A stretch of DNA of 64,000 nt from Colletotrichum lupini (lineage: Eukaryota; Ascomycota; Sordariomycetes; Glomerellales; Glomerellaceae): assembly GCF_023278565.1 (NCBI RefSeq), contig NC_064672.1:3038001-3102000 (forward strand), in the 5' to 3' direction. The notes under the pieces were generated by a model that did not search any database, had not been told where the DNA came from, and saw only the letters and a list, made by a program, of their open reading frames with translations. Position numbers and translations under genes: made by a program. Shown here piece after piece: positions 38,269-50,320 of this stretch (position 1 is the stretch's first letter; every line of letters starts with the position of its first letter).

Positions 38269-39267
38269 GGTTGTGCGACAACGATTTTAAGAACCTCAAT
38301 AAAAAATTGGTGTCGTCGAGAGGATGTGTGTTTGGCGAAGAGCTTCACCGTTGCAGAGGAAACCGTGGAGATGGCGGGGGTGGTGCTGCTGCTGCTCAAG
38401 GCACCGGGCTTCTAAAAAGTTCGCTGGGCGGGTTTGTTTTTTGGCGGGATGAAGCTGGAGCTCGGCGGAACCTTTTCCCCGGCTTCACCGAGCTTCACCT
38501 GGCTTCTGGCTTGGCACACCGATGGACCCACCTTTGACAACGTCCCATACTCTACCCAGGAGTAATTCCAGCAGAAGTTTGGGGCCAGGGGATTTAGCAA
38601 ATTCTCAGGAGGAACGAAGAGGAAAAGTACCATAGGGTCTTTTTACATACTCAGGGCCCGCTCGCAAGACAGAGGGTTACTCAGCCAGCAGACTTGCCCC
38701 TTAGTGACAAAACCCCCTATGGAACAGTAAAAAGGACTTCTGTCGAGAGCATCCCCCCTCCCGAGCGGGTATTCCTCTTCCAGCCGGAGTTCTAGGACTT
38801 GAATACTTCCCGGAAATCAGGTATGCAGTACTAAGACTTGAATTGTTTTCCATCTCGTCATAAAAGATCGAGGGAACGTGGCCGGGGGATATGATGGGGG
38901 GGGGGGTCTTTGTATTAACTTGAAAGTCCTCGAGCCTCACTCAACCTTACCTTTTGTTCGATTCCCAGTGAAGTCATTCTTTTCGGTCTCTTCTCTCTCC
39001 TGCATAGCCATGAATCACTCAGATGGCACACTAGAACGATGAATTGGTAAGCACCAATCAACCAAATTCAGCTACGGAATACTCGCTCTCACTGCCCCTC
39101 AGAGCCCTTCTGAGCCTCTGCCAGTCCGCTATGCCATGTCCTAGACGTCCATGCCCTAAACCATTGAATTCCTCATTATTTGACGCAACTTCTATCTCTT
39201 GCGCATTCTCTGCTTGCAATTCGGCCATTTTCCACTCGACCCCCAACTGCTATCTAGCATGTTGGTC
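38269..39267. other. intergenic, CCT3 promoter and 3' flank of next gene
   Basis: No gene is seen. It must hold the CCT3 promoter, as the gene reads leftwards from 38268. It contains an 11-base G run at 38896-38906 and an ACCTTACCTT motif near 38945. Confidence 0.55.
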
Positions 39268-41318
39268 CTACCAATGGACTTCGTTGCGAAGCCCAGAACT
39301 TTTAGAAGGAGCCGTGTTGCCTTGATGTCTGTTATTTTGCCCTCTAATCAGACCTTGCGGCCTGATATTATGTTGAGATTGCGACGACTCATGCTGCACA
39401 GGCGTCCACCTTGACTGAGACGCCCGAGCAACCGGGGCAAATTCTTGCCAATCACCCTCAAAGGTAATGTCTACGATGCACTCATCGCTCGCCATGGCGT
39501 CCTGGAGTGATTCCCACCGCACTTTGTCGGCGTCTGCCGCCAAATTGAAGCGGTCCCAGAACTCGGCCTTTCTCAGCAACAACGTACTCTTGCTGACACG
39601 TCTGTCTGTTTCTTTCCAGGGAAGACCAGTCACATCCGATGCGCAGAGAAAGTCGTCAAGTGTGCTGTCATCCGGCATATGACCCTTTTTGGACCCGGTC
39701 ACGAAGATTGGCACGCCGTCTCCGGAAATCTTTAGCCTCATCTTCACATCCTCTAAGCCTGAATCGACCCTCCCAATGGTAAGCTTGTCAAAATCACCAA
39801 GCTGTGGAGGTTCCATCTTGTCCAGTTGCTCTTCCATGATGGGCAGTGGCTTTCTGGTGTTTACCACTACTAGGATGCTGTCACAAGGTATAGCAATCTT
39901 GATGAAAGATTGTGGCATTGGTGTCAGTTCGATCGGAGCTGGGCCATTGACTTGGGCCAGAGGCTTGGTTATCTCGATGCATACCCATCTGCGTTTCACT
40001 CCGTTGATATCGGTGCTTGGATAAAGTTTTAGCTAGGCCATGTGTCGAATAAGGACGAAATACTTACATATCCAAGTCTATCAATGATAGTTTGTGTTTC
40101 CGATCACGTTCAAAGAACCTCTCTGTGGTGAAACTCGAGTCATCGTCGTCGTCTCCTGCATTAGTACCCAGGGCTCCCCCCGGAAACGACTTTTGCCCGT
40201 TGTTCTCCCTTTGGAAGTGTACGTACTGTATCGAACGCCTCCGATACCCGTTCAATTCCATAGACCTGGCTTGATAGGCGCTGAAGCTCTTGTTCATTGA
40301 CATGCCGTGGTAGCTGGGTTGCCACTCGATATTCATGATCTGATCGGCCCGCCGCCGAGCAATTACTCCGGGAATGCTGTGGACGGTCTTGTTGTATGGA
40401 CGTGATACTGCCGTAAGCCTGAGAGAGGCCCCTTTGCTGTTTACTGATGAGCGAAATATTCTCTATCGACAAGAAGATAGCTTACACAAACATCGATCTG
40501 GCTCTGATGTAAGCGTTATACATGTCCCACCACTCGTTGGCATAAGCCGGGCTTCTGTCTGGTAGAGTAACTTCCGTGGATGGAAACCCCAAACGCCGTT
40601 TCTCATCTTCAGCAGCGTTGATAACTTCCTTCTGTCTTAATGACTTCGGCAAGGCGAGGGCAAGGTCGGTCATATCGATGCCACCAAAAGCCATGATATC
40701 GTTTCGAGATTCATGTCGTAAACGGGCTGGGTCTTGTTCAACCTTGGCTCGGTACTCGTCCCTGCGTTGTAGCCCAGTTCGGAGTCCTAACATTAGCTTC
40801 TCCTGAACGCTCATGTCAGGCTTGAGGTCGGACATCTTGGCGAGGTTGTAGCCGGCATCGGTTTCGACTTGGACATTTGCTAGGTTTCGGCAAAGCGACG
40901 CCACGCCTAACACTTCTGTTAAGCAAGGAAACCAAAATATTTTGCATATTCTTCTTACTGTGACGGGAGACTTCGGGGAAGCAGCCGAGACGAGTTGGCC
41001 CCGGTGGGCGAAATTCTGGGATTTGGGCTGCGATTTATCAGCGATGAAGTTTCTCTTTCGGAAACAAATTTTTGTAGCTATAGACCAGCCACAACCCTTT
41101 AAGCCATTACCTGAACTTCCAACCGCCATGGTTCTTCTGTGTCTTCGCATATATTGATGTTGTCGCTGTTCTGGCCTTGTTCCCATCATTACCCGCGGTG
41201 CTGCACTGGGCACGACCACGCTCGAACGGTTTCGTTGTTCGACTCGCTTTCTTTTAGGCGCGTTGTGCTCAGCTTCGCTCGCACGCCTTTTTCCACGCTG
41301 AATCCAGGGCAAAGTCAT
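39268..41318 (-). CDS. unrecognised conserved-looking protein, five exons
   Basis: The model joins exons 41318-41111, 41027-40959, 40915-40486, 40436-40068 and 39988-39268 into 598 residues. All junctions keep frame, and third codon positions are C-rich in the exons as in neighbouring genes. The start may instead be a later ATG (for example at MAVGSS). The second intron is 43 nt, or 46 nt if the alternative AAG acceptor is used. No domain is recognised. The N-terminus is strongly basic with a KRKR cluster, suggesting a nuclear localisation signal. The middle has a helical block (MSVQEKLMLGLRTGLQRRDE) and a DDDDD acidic spot. The last 250 residues contain a beta-rich stretch (FIKIAIPCDSILVVVNT) and an acidic/aromatic segment, then a Gln/Arg/Ser tail. 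There is no signal peptide or membrane segment. Function is unknown; a nuclear or DNA-related role is only a guess. Confidence 0.7.
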
Positions 41319-43022
41319 GTTGTTGACTGCTTTACTCGTGGCCGGTTGAGGAGTATGCCGTGGTTTTGTACTTGGTGAGACTTGTGTGATGCCTCGAGAT
41401 GAATGGCGACTAGACCCTACGCGTAAACTAGCAACGGAAGGAGCTACCTTTCAATTGAGCTCCGGTGACTGTTTCAGAATTGCGTATATCAGTTGATTTC
41501 GCCTGGAGGCTCGAAAGGATCGGGGAAGGCCGGTATCAGAGATGTAAGCTACCTAGCGCCGAGTGATCCGGTCGGGAGGTTGTTTGCAAATAGTGTGTGG
41601 TATAAATGACTGAAATTTGAAGAGGAAGGAAGGTCTTGCGCTCCATAAAAGTACTAAAAGACAAGATCAGGATTAACGAATGAAGAAAGGAAAGGAAGCT
41701 ATTCGCGGTCACTTTGAAGCGAGTGTTGGGATGGACAGTCCAAAAGTAGCAGATGCAGCGAGGAAGTGCGAGACAAATGAATGTACAGCCGTCATCGAAA
41801 GAGGAAAGAAGAAGAGAGAATAGATAGGCCTCTCGCGTTCCAGTCCTCGAGGCAAAGAAAGTAAAAGGTTGTGGGTTGAGAGTAGCGAAAGAACTTTGAC
41901 GGTGGGGGTGGTAAGGCTGAATCTTCAACCATCACCCTCCTGGCTGGCGTCGCTCTCGAGTGGAAAGTGGCCTCCAGCTTCAGCCTGGATCCGGAAATCA
42001 GCGAAATAGATCACTTTGAAATGGGTTCAATTGGCAGAGTCGGACTAGGCAAGAGTAAGGCCGGATCACCTAGACCTTCTGTCTCCAGTGTCTGGGACAC
42101 TGCCTCGTCCGAATGGTAGAGTGGGTAGGACCTGTAGAATGCTATATATTAAGAAAGAGAGGAAAATAGTGGAGGAAGGTTGCTTGGATGTGCTCTACAA
42201 AGCAGGAACAAAGCGGTCCCAACCTGAGGTTGAGTCAATAAGCCAGCTTCGACGACACGACGAATTTGCCTGTCTGACTTGAGCCTCACTCAGCGCTTTG
42301 AAATTCGACAGCCACATAATTACCTCACATACACGTAAGCTGAAGTAGCTATGTAATTTTTAGCGTCATTGAATGTATTGAGATATCGTCTTTCAATCAC
42401 AATTACCGCCATCTCTGCCCACAAACCCTACCAAGCACACAGCGAAAGTATCCATCTCCTCTCCCAAACGCAGGCCACTCATCGAGCTGCGTCCTTACGT
42501 ATTGGCTGACCTCCGTGCCTGGCCTGACCCATCCTATGCCCAACATGTAGGCACCTGATCAGAACGATTTCCGTCCATGCCTCTACTGCAAGTCCGGTGT
42601 TGGCCCACACTTTGGACGCCATGCACATACATCGCCAAAGCTACGACGACATGTGTCATCCCTGTCGTGAGTCCGTAAGAAGAATATAAGCTAATGTATA
42701 ATCCTGAAGTAACTCCCTTTTGCAATAGACCCTCCTCTAGAGGTACGTCTCTATGATGGTATCCGCCTCGAAGCAGTTGTACACAATGAGCAGAAAGGAC
42801 CATATTAATCATGATGAACCTGAATCTTTCGTGAATCCCCGAAACTCCTGTTTTCCCAAATGCCATGCCTTGCTAGTATGAACCCCATTTTTGTGTGTTT
42901 GAATGTAACCGTGTAGTGCGGGCGCCTATGCTATTGCAGCAGGCAGAAGTGTATGAGGGACGAGACTTGGTAGTCCCGCCTCTTATTGTTGTTTATCCTG
43001 GTTTTGCGTCTTTCTCTAGGCT
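41319..43022. other. intergenic between unknown gene and histidine kinase
   Basis: A 130-codon frame at 41536-41928 (minus) upstream of the unknown gene could at most be a leader frame; it has no domain. No other gene is seen. Confidence 0.5.
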
Positions 43023-46000
43023 TCAGAAGAACCTGGACATGGCTCTGCTGAGATCAATGAAGTCGACGGGCTTGGTGACGTAGTCGCTGAACCCGGCCGC
43101 AACGCATTTGTCCTGAACATCGGACATGACATTGGCCGAAAGCGCAATGATGGGAAGCTTCTTGAACCCTTGCTCTTTCTCCCATTGTCGAATTTCTCGG
43201 CAGGCCTGGTAGCCATCTTTGCGTGGCATATGCAAGTCGCACTAGGGAGTTTGTCAGCAGAGCGACACGTCTTGCGAGATGATGAGCACTTACGAGTATC
43301 AAGGAGTAGTAGTTGTGGGCGTGACCAAACACCATTTCGGTGCACTCGGCACCATCGGCGGCCACTTCAACCTCCACGCCAACCTTCTTCAAGTACTTCT
43401 GTAGAACCTTCTGGTTCACAGGGTTGTCTTCAACCAGTAGCACCTTATACCCTTTGTTGCCCATACGTTTTCCAATCTCCTGGTAACTCGCCTTCTGAGT
43501 TTCAACCATACGTTGCGCAGTTGAGCGGTTCCGATCAACGCTCAGATCGCGGACCTTGTCAGGATCAAAGATGACGGCAAACCTCGATGGCTTGACAGGT
43601 TTGTAGATGAAAGTGACAATGTTTTCTGACACAAGTTTCTCATACTTCGTATCTGTCGCAAGTCTCATTACGGCTTGCCGTTGAACTGAGTCTGATAGAA
43701 TGAGGATTGTCGTATTGTTGATGGTAGTCGACTTTGTAATCTGCTCCATGAGGCCGATAATCTCCTCTGGAGACGGCAAGTTGAGGACGATGTGAGTGAA
43801 ATTGACAGACTCCTCTCCCCCAAGCAACTTCTGCGCCTTTTCGGTAGAGTCTAGTGCTGTGATTTGATGAGGCACATCCTTGGGCAGAGTCATCTCGATG
43901 TGTTGTGCCGTGGCTTCACGACTATGAGTCTGAGGGCAGATGATGAGGATGGAGTACATTGGAGGCTTCAAGTCTTCAGGCTTTGTCGGTTTGGAGGTCT
44001 CGGGTGTAGGCGTTTTGCCTGGTGAAGACTCGCTGGAAGGTAGCTCGAGCTTCATCTGCGACAGATCTTGGCCACTTGCTCTTGCTGCTTCGCTGAAGTG
44101 AACCAGTCCAACGTTGATCGAGGACACGGACGTAACGGACGTACGCTCCGTAGCCCGAGAGACGCCAGACTGGACCGATGGAGCTGAACTTCCGCTAGAA
44201 GCAACAGCAGGCGACGTGAACTCAGTGTCAGTCTTGGGGCTGTCTGTTGATGCGGGCGTAGGTGAGGGCAAGTTCTTTGAAGGGCGGATAATAGCCACAT
44301 CTTGAGTCACATTGGAAGTGGGTTGCAAGCTCTCAGGACTCAAGGGTGCATCAGGATGATCCTCCTTTGTCGGCAAAGCAAACTTGGCAGTGAAGGTGAA
44401 CGTTGACCCTTTTCCAGGGACAGCGCTACCTTCCATCTTACCTCCGTGCAGTTCCACCAACTGTCTCGAAATGACTAGTCCAAGACCACTTCCGCCATGC
44501 TGTCGGGTGCTGCTTCCATCAATTTGACTGAATGGCTTGAAGATGAGATCTGCCTCCTCCTTAGAGAAACCGCGGCCTGTGTCAATGATGGCGAACTCGA
44601 GCATGATCTCGTGCTGGTCCTGGGTCGAATCTTTGTTGGTATGGACCCTGCATCGACTGAAGACCTCTCCCTCGGCAGTGAACTTGATGGCATTGCCAAT
44701 GACGTTAAGGAGCACTTGGCGAATCCGAACCTTATCGCCCTTGACCCAAGCCGGAACATCCTCCTCCACGATGTAATTCAGCTCTAGCCTTTTAGCAATA
44801 GCCATGGTGGAGACCAACTCATTGACATCCTCAATGAGAGAGCGGGTATGAAACCATTCGTATTTGAGCTTCATCATTCCGGCATCGACCTTCGACAAAT
44901 CCAGAATGTCATTGATGATCATCAACAGACTGTTAGCACTCGTCTGAATGGTGTTGGTGTAGTCTCGCTGCTCTTCGTTGAGAATGGTGTCTTGCAGGAA
45001 GCTGACCATTCCTGAAATCCCAATGAGTGGCGTCCGGATCTCGTGCGACATGTTGCTCAGGAATCTACTCTTAGACTCCATAGCCTCCTTGAGTTTGGCT
45101 TCAAGTAGTTTGTGGTCGTTGATGTCCGTAGCTGAGCCAAAGTAGGAGCTGGCTCCATTTCCAAAGTCAATGTTGTCGATCTCGACGCACCGGATTAGGT
45201 GCCATCTGTACTCTCCATTCTTGGATCGTAACCGCACCTCGGTCGTGTATGATAGTCTGCCGTTGCTGTCGGTTGTCACTTTGATAATACCCTGCCTGGC
45301 CAAAGCCGTCAAATCGGCGGTGGGCATCTCGTAGACCGAGCTACTGCTCGAGCTGTTATTCCGTGACAAGGCTTGGTGGATGCCTCGAAGGTTGGTTTCC
45401 ATCTGGCTTTGCGTTTTGCCCGATACAAGGCTGGCCAACGTCGCCTCAGATGACGCCGGGTCTTGGTGCCCTGTACGATCGAACTTGAAGGGCATCGGCG
45501 TTGGTGGTCTGTCTGTGGGTATGTGGCATTTGGCCAGGTCATCAGGATGCACAAAGTCCATGAAACCCAGGCCGAGGCAGTCTTCGAAACTCTGCCCCGT
45601 GTACGACAGCCATTGCTCGTTGGCAAAAGTAATACCTTCGTCCTCAGTTGCAGTGAATATGATTTGAGGGATGAGATTGGCCAGAAGTCTGTGCTTTGCT
45701 TCTGAGGCCTCAATCTCCTCTTGCCGTGCAGCCTTAAGTTCCGCAATATGTTGGTCATGGATATCCATGTAGGAGCCGAGGAATTGCATCATGACTCCAC
45801 GTTTATCGCGGGACGCAACAGCACGAGCATAGAACCATCGGTAGGCCCCATCAAAGCGTTTGATGCGAACAGTCCTCGAGAACTGTTCACCAGTGCGTAA
45901 GGAATGGCTCCATGCCTTCAGATATTCATCTCTGTCGTCTGGGTGAATGCTGCCCCAAGGATCGGCAGCCAGATCAGAGACTGTCTGACCGCGGTAGGTA

Positions 46001-49000
46001 AGGTAGCGACTATTGACCCAGACGATTTCGCCTGACTGCGGCAGCGAGACAAAGACGTGAGCAGGCAAAGAGTCTAGTATGAGACCCTTGAGACGATCTG
46101 ATGGCGGTGGCATGTCTACTGGGCCAACATTTATGGAGCCTGTTCGAGTCGGAGCAGTGTGGGGTACCGGTCTACTGACCACACTTGAGCTAGGTGGTAG
46201 CGATTGGAAGCTCGTCGCAAAGTCGGCACCGTAGGAATGCAAGAGAGTGTGATGACTGCCGTCGGAACTTCTCTGGTCAGCTGACTTGAGTCGAGGTTCG
46301 AGCACAGCGATTTCGTCGAGATAATTCTTGAGTTCGTGGGAGAGCACTCTCTTGGAACCTCCCGGCGTCGATACTCGGCTTTCGACGTTGAGCTCGACCA
46401 GGTCTTCACTCTCCCCAGGCGTCTGAGCAGGCTCCGTGTTAAGAGGCTTGTATGAAGCGGAGAGACGAGCTTGGCGCTTGTCCAGTGGCGAATCTTCCTT
46501 TGAACTTCTTCTTGTCCTCTGAGAAGTCGCAGAAGCCATCTCAGCCCTCGAATTGCCCGGCTTCAGCTTGGTGCCAAAGTAGCTGTCTCCCCCAACTTGC
46601 GCAGGACTGGTCGCAAATCCAGACTTGTCAATGGCATGATGCATGGAACCAGGCGTGCCAAGTGGGGAGCCAGCAGCACTCTTGGAGACACCTGAGTAAT
46701 CGCTGGGACTGGTAATGCTGCCCGCGAGCGAACGTTGGGCCACCATGTCATCAGAGGCCATAAAGCTTAGATTGCCGATGCTGGCAGGGTCTGCTAGGGG
46801 ACGCCCGTCGGCAGCAAGCGCGCCGAACCCGGCAGTGTGAGGCCTGCGCCGGTTGAGACCAGCAAGCTCTGTCTCCAAATTCGTATAATGACGACATAGA
46901 GAAAAGGAGGTTGCTAGGTGCGGGGCAAGATACTCTAGTGAATGGCGAAGGTTTGATGGATATGGGATGACGGGACTGAGAATCGACAGAATAGCAATAG
47001 GCGCGGGCTTATCTTTGCGCTGCCATGGGGATGAGGCAGCATCGTCATCATCATCGCCGCCAGTAGCGTCCTGGGCTTCACTGCGGCTGCGAGAGTGAGA
47101 TTTTTGCTCCAGGATGGTTGTGTCAAGCTTGAAGGGATGGACAGGCTTTGAAAGCAGTAGATGCGTCAACGGAATGTGAAGGACTGTCCATGCGTTATCC
47201 ACGCCAATAGCTTCAGGAGGTCGCATTCCTGCGTAGTCTGCAGGTGCAGACTCGGGGTTGAAAGAGTCCTCATCGACCATGGCATCAGTGAAGAAGGGGT
47301 TCTCGTTCGGATCTGCCCGCACGGCTGGAGACGGCGCCGGGGATTGGGACCAAGGCGATGGCGGTGCCTGTTCAAACTCCTCGTATTTGGGGGTGAGTGG
47401 GCGTGGCTCGTCCTCGGAAAGTCGCGAAATTATGCTAGATGGCTTGTCACCGCTGTGACTACGGCTAGAGCTCCAGGAGGAACTTGAACCACTCAAAATC
47501 GTCGAAAGCTTTTGTGTAGACTCGATTCGGCCCCTCTTCAGCTTTTTCCTTGCTGCCTCAGCCGAGGTCGTGTTGGCTGTCACTCTTGACTTGGCTGGCG
47601 TCTCCTCTGGCAAGTTCTGAAGATAGGGGTAACTTCTTGTCAGTGCGATGACCTTGCCTCGTTCAAGAACACGCATGACACCGCCGTGGTCGATGAGAGG
47701 ATCAGCCTCGTAATCCAGAGCTTGAAGCACAGGAAGCACTCTACCCTCTGTGTCGGATTGAGCGCCAGTTGGAGCCTCCCAGCTCGGTACGTTCTGCTCT
47801 TCAGCGTCATGCTCAGCGAGTGCAGATTGGTTCAAAGCTGGCCCGAGTGGCTCTTGGGCCATGTCCTCGGTCGCCTGGCCAGGCGGGAAGTAGCTTTTGC
47901 TTCTGCCCAGTTGCGCAGGTCGGCGTGAGGGCAAGAGCCTCTCATTGCTGTTTCCTTTTCGTTCCCTATTCTCCTCATATGTCGTGAATGAGTGCCGAGT
48001 TTGGAGACTGGGTCGAGACAACATCCTGGGTCGTGCCGCATCTTCGGGTAAAGGAGGCTCTTCCGAGCCAATGTCGCCGGCGCTACTGGGTATCAAACTG
48101 CTTCCCCTTGCCATGTATCCGAGGCTGAGGTCGTCCTCCTGGTGCTCGTTGTACGTTGCCTTCTGACCCCAGGGCACGTTCTCGATATCGGTGGTGTCAG
48201 CCGGCACAGCAAGTGTCACTCTCTCGGCTTTGTAGACGTCTCTCATGATTTGAACGACGGTGTTCCACCACGCATCCATTCCCGGCTCGGCATTGAGCAT
48301 CAGCGACAGATCATAGAGGTTTGGGCTTGGGAAATCGCCCTCCAGTTGGCCAGTGGCTCCGGCGGGGAGAAAGGTAAGGGCCGATGCTGGTGTTGATGAG
48401 CCGGACATGACCCTATCTTGAGCGGCGCCGAAACCCTCGAACGACATACCCTGCGCCATGAAAGCGGCCGCAGTAGGGGACATGTTCCCGAATGGTCGAT
48501 TCATCGCGCCCGGGCCGTACCCCGGCGTATACATGCGCGGGAAGGGGTAAGAAGGAGTTCCCGCGATATGACCGGGCGTCATGCCGCCACGTATGGTGTT
48601 GCCGGACTCCGTTGACGTTGTGGTTAGATTGGACGATGTCGTTGCCAAGCCCGCGATTCCAGCCTGTGTGCGCGGCGAGTTGCCACTTTCCTCCTGGATT
48701 GGTGAGACGCGCACCTTGTCGGGGGTTGTCGCCATTAAGCCTCTCGTCGCCATCTCGCGCTTCTCCAAGTCTCGTGCCAATCGCTCTCGGTATCGATTTA
48801 GTTGTATCTGGGATTCAGAAAGGGCCGGTGGCGTCTCGTCGTCGGTCCCTGCAGCATACTCAGTTTTACTTTTTGGTTCCTTGCCGCCCATGCCACCAGC
48901 AACGTCATCACTGGCCCTGGACACACCCGCGCTGCGCTTCAGGTTAGTATCCGGACCAGCACCGCCAGGACTCGTAGCCTTGGTGACGAAGGGTTCGGTT

Positions 49001-49245
49001 TGCGCCCTGGAGCGGTCGCTGGGCGACTTTGAAGACTGCTCCTTGGACACATCCGCCATTGCGGCTCGCGCATGTCTACCAGTCTTTAAAGAATCGAGTG
49101 TCAGTCCATGGCGGGGGCTCGGAAGGTTGACGGGCGATTCTTTGGCAGGCGACTTTTTCGAATCGGGCGTCGTTCGTCTTGGAAGGCTAAGCCGACGCGC
49201 AGAGGACGAGTCTTTCTTGTCTACTGGAAGGCTCGTGCTTGGCAT
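43023..49245 (-). CDS. hybrid histidine kinase with GAF-like, two PAS, kinase and two receiver domains
   Basis: Two exons, 49245-43294 and 43241-43023 (52-nt intron, phase 0), give 2056 residues. A long disordered N-terminus precedes a GAF-like half near 305-380 ([19 protein letters not shown]). A matching second half lies near 680-800 after a disordered insertion. PAS domains lie near 1045-1165 and 1180-1380. The H-box [13 protein letters not shown] has phosphoacceptor H1401. The ATPase core has [26 protein letters not shown] and [11 protein letters not shown] degenerate receiver (about 1760-1895) precedes a full receiver (about 1927-2050) with VLLVEDN, acceptor D1986 in [12 protein letters not shown], and KPVD. 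It is a cytosolic phosphorelay sensor feeding Ypd1-type transfer proteins; there are no membrane segments. The PAS-PAS-kinase-receiver layout resembles fission yeast Mak kinases; the class is not settled. Confidence 0.97.
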
Positions 49246-50320
49246 TCCTCATAGAATAGAGCGCCCCATACACAGAGATGGTGAAGTGTTGGTCGGGATT
49301 GGTGATGTCGCTTCGAGAAGGTGTCCGGCCGGGTCGTGACGAACAGTGACGGCGAATAAACGTGTCGTGGCAAAGTCGAAAGAGGAGGTGGACGGCGAGG
49401 GGTTCGGTCGCGGTATTTTGGAGTGGGAGAGGGGAAAAGTCACGGTTGGAAAAATTCGAGCGACGGGATGCGGTGAGGCGAACGAAGGTGACGATCTGGA
49501 AGTCGAAGGAAAATGCCGTAAGTAAGAGCGCGTGGTGCAGTGGTGGAGGAAAGATTGCAACGGTCTGGTTTGTATTGGTAACTCGTGGTGAAGGGTGAGG
49601 CAAGGTTAGGTAGGTTGGTGTGGGATGGTACGGATGGGATGTGCGTTTGGACTGAACTGAAAGAGGCATGGGCTGGAAGAGAACGGGACTGGGACCAGGC
49701 CTACCTAGCAGGTCTTTTAGGACTGGGAATGGGGACAGGAGCAAGTATGCGTGTCCGTAACGCCTATCGTGGTGTGTTGAGGGGCGTGTGCAATATTCCC
49801 GGCGCTGATTCTCTTTCTCTTTCAGTTTCTGTCGGAATGGGTCTCCTCAGTCTCTCCTCTCTCTCTATCTTTCTCTTTCTCAAAAGTCTGCGTTGACGGC
49901 GGGCCTGACGGGAACGGTGACGGTGACGGTGACGGATGACGGATGACGGAGAACAGGGGGGGCGGGGAGCGGGCAGAAGACTGGAGGAAGCGAAGCGAAG
50001 CGAGAAACGCAGCAAGAGGGCGTGGGAATTTGGGAAGGAGAGGCACAATGGACGAAAAGATCAAGAAAGGAAAGGGTGGACGGTCCACCGGGGGCCTATG
50101 ACGTAGCCCCGGGCCCAGCTGAGAAATAAGGTACCTGACGGGATGGGCCACCTCTGATTCCAACCGCACGGCATGCGAAAGGCGGCGGCGGCGGCGGCGG
50201 CAACAAATCACAGTCAGCTTCAGCTGTCCAGTCGCGGAGGGGGAACCAACCAGTCAGTAAACCCTCAGTCGCCAGCGTCGTCAATGTCTCGGTCAACACT
50301 GTAGGTAAGCTAGCTGGCTA
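49246..50320 (-). promoter_or_regulatory. promoter and leader of the histidine kinase gene
   Basis: The minus strand is pyrimidine-rich with several upstream ATGs, typical of a long fungal leader. A short array of GTGACG/ATGACG units lies at about 49915-49947 and a GGC repeat at about 50180-50200. No start site can be fixed. Confidence 0.45.

Noticed and set aside
40161..40472. 103-codon alternative frame as an exon of the unknown gene
   Set aside because: It can be spliced in frame, but its wobble positions lack the C bias of the other exons, and the rival frame runs through without an extra intron. It is kept as a finding on alternative splicing only.
48581..49339. 252-codon plus-strand frame opposite the histidine kinase N-terminus
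   Set aside because: It is a shadow of the C-rich coding strand; the kinase frame is continuous and has clear domains downstream.
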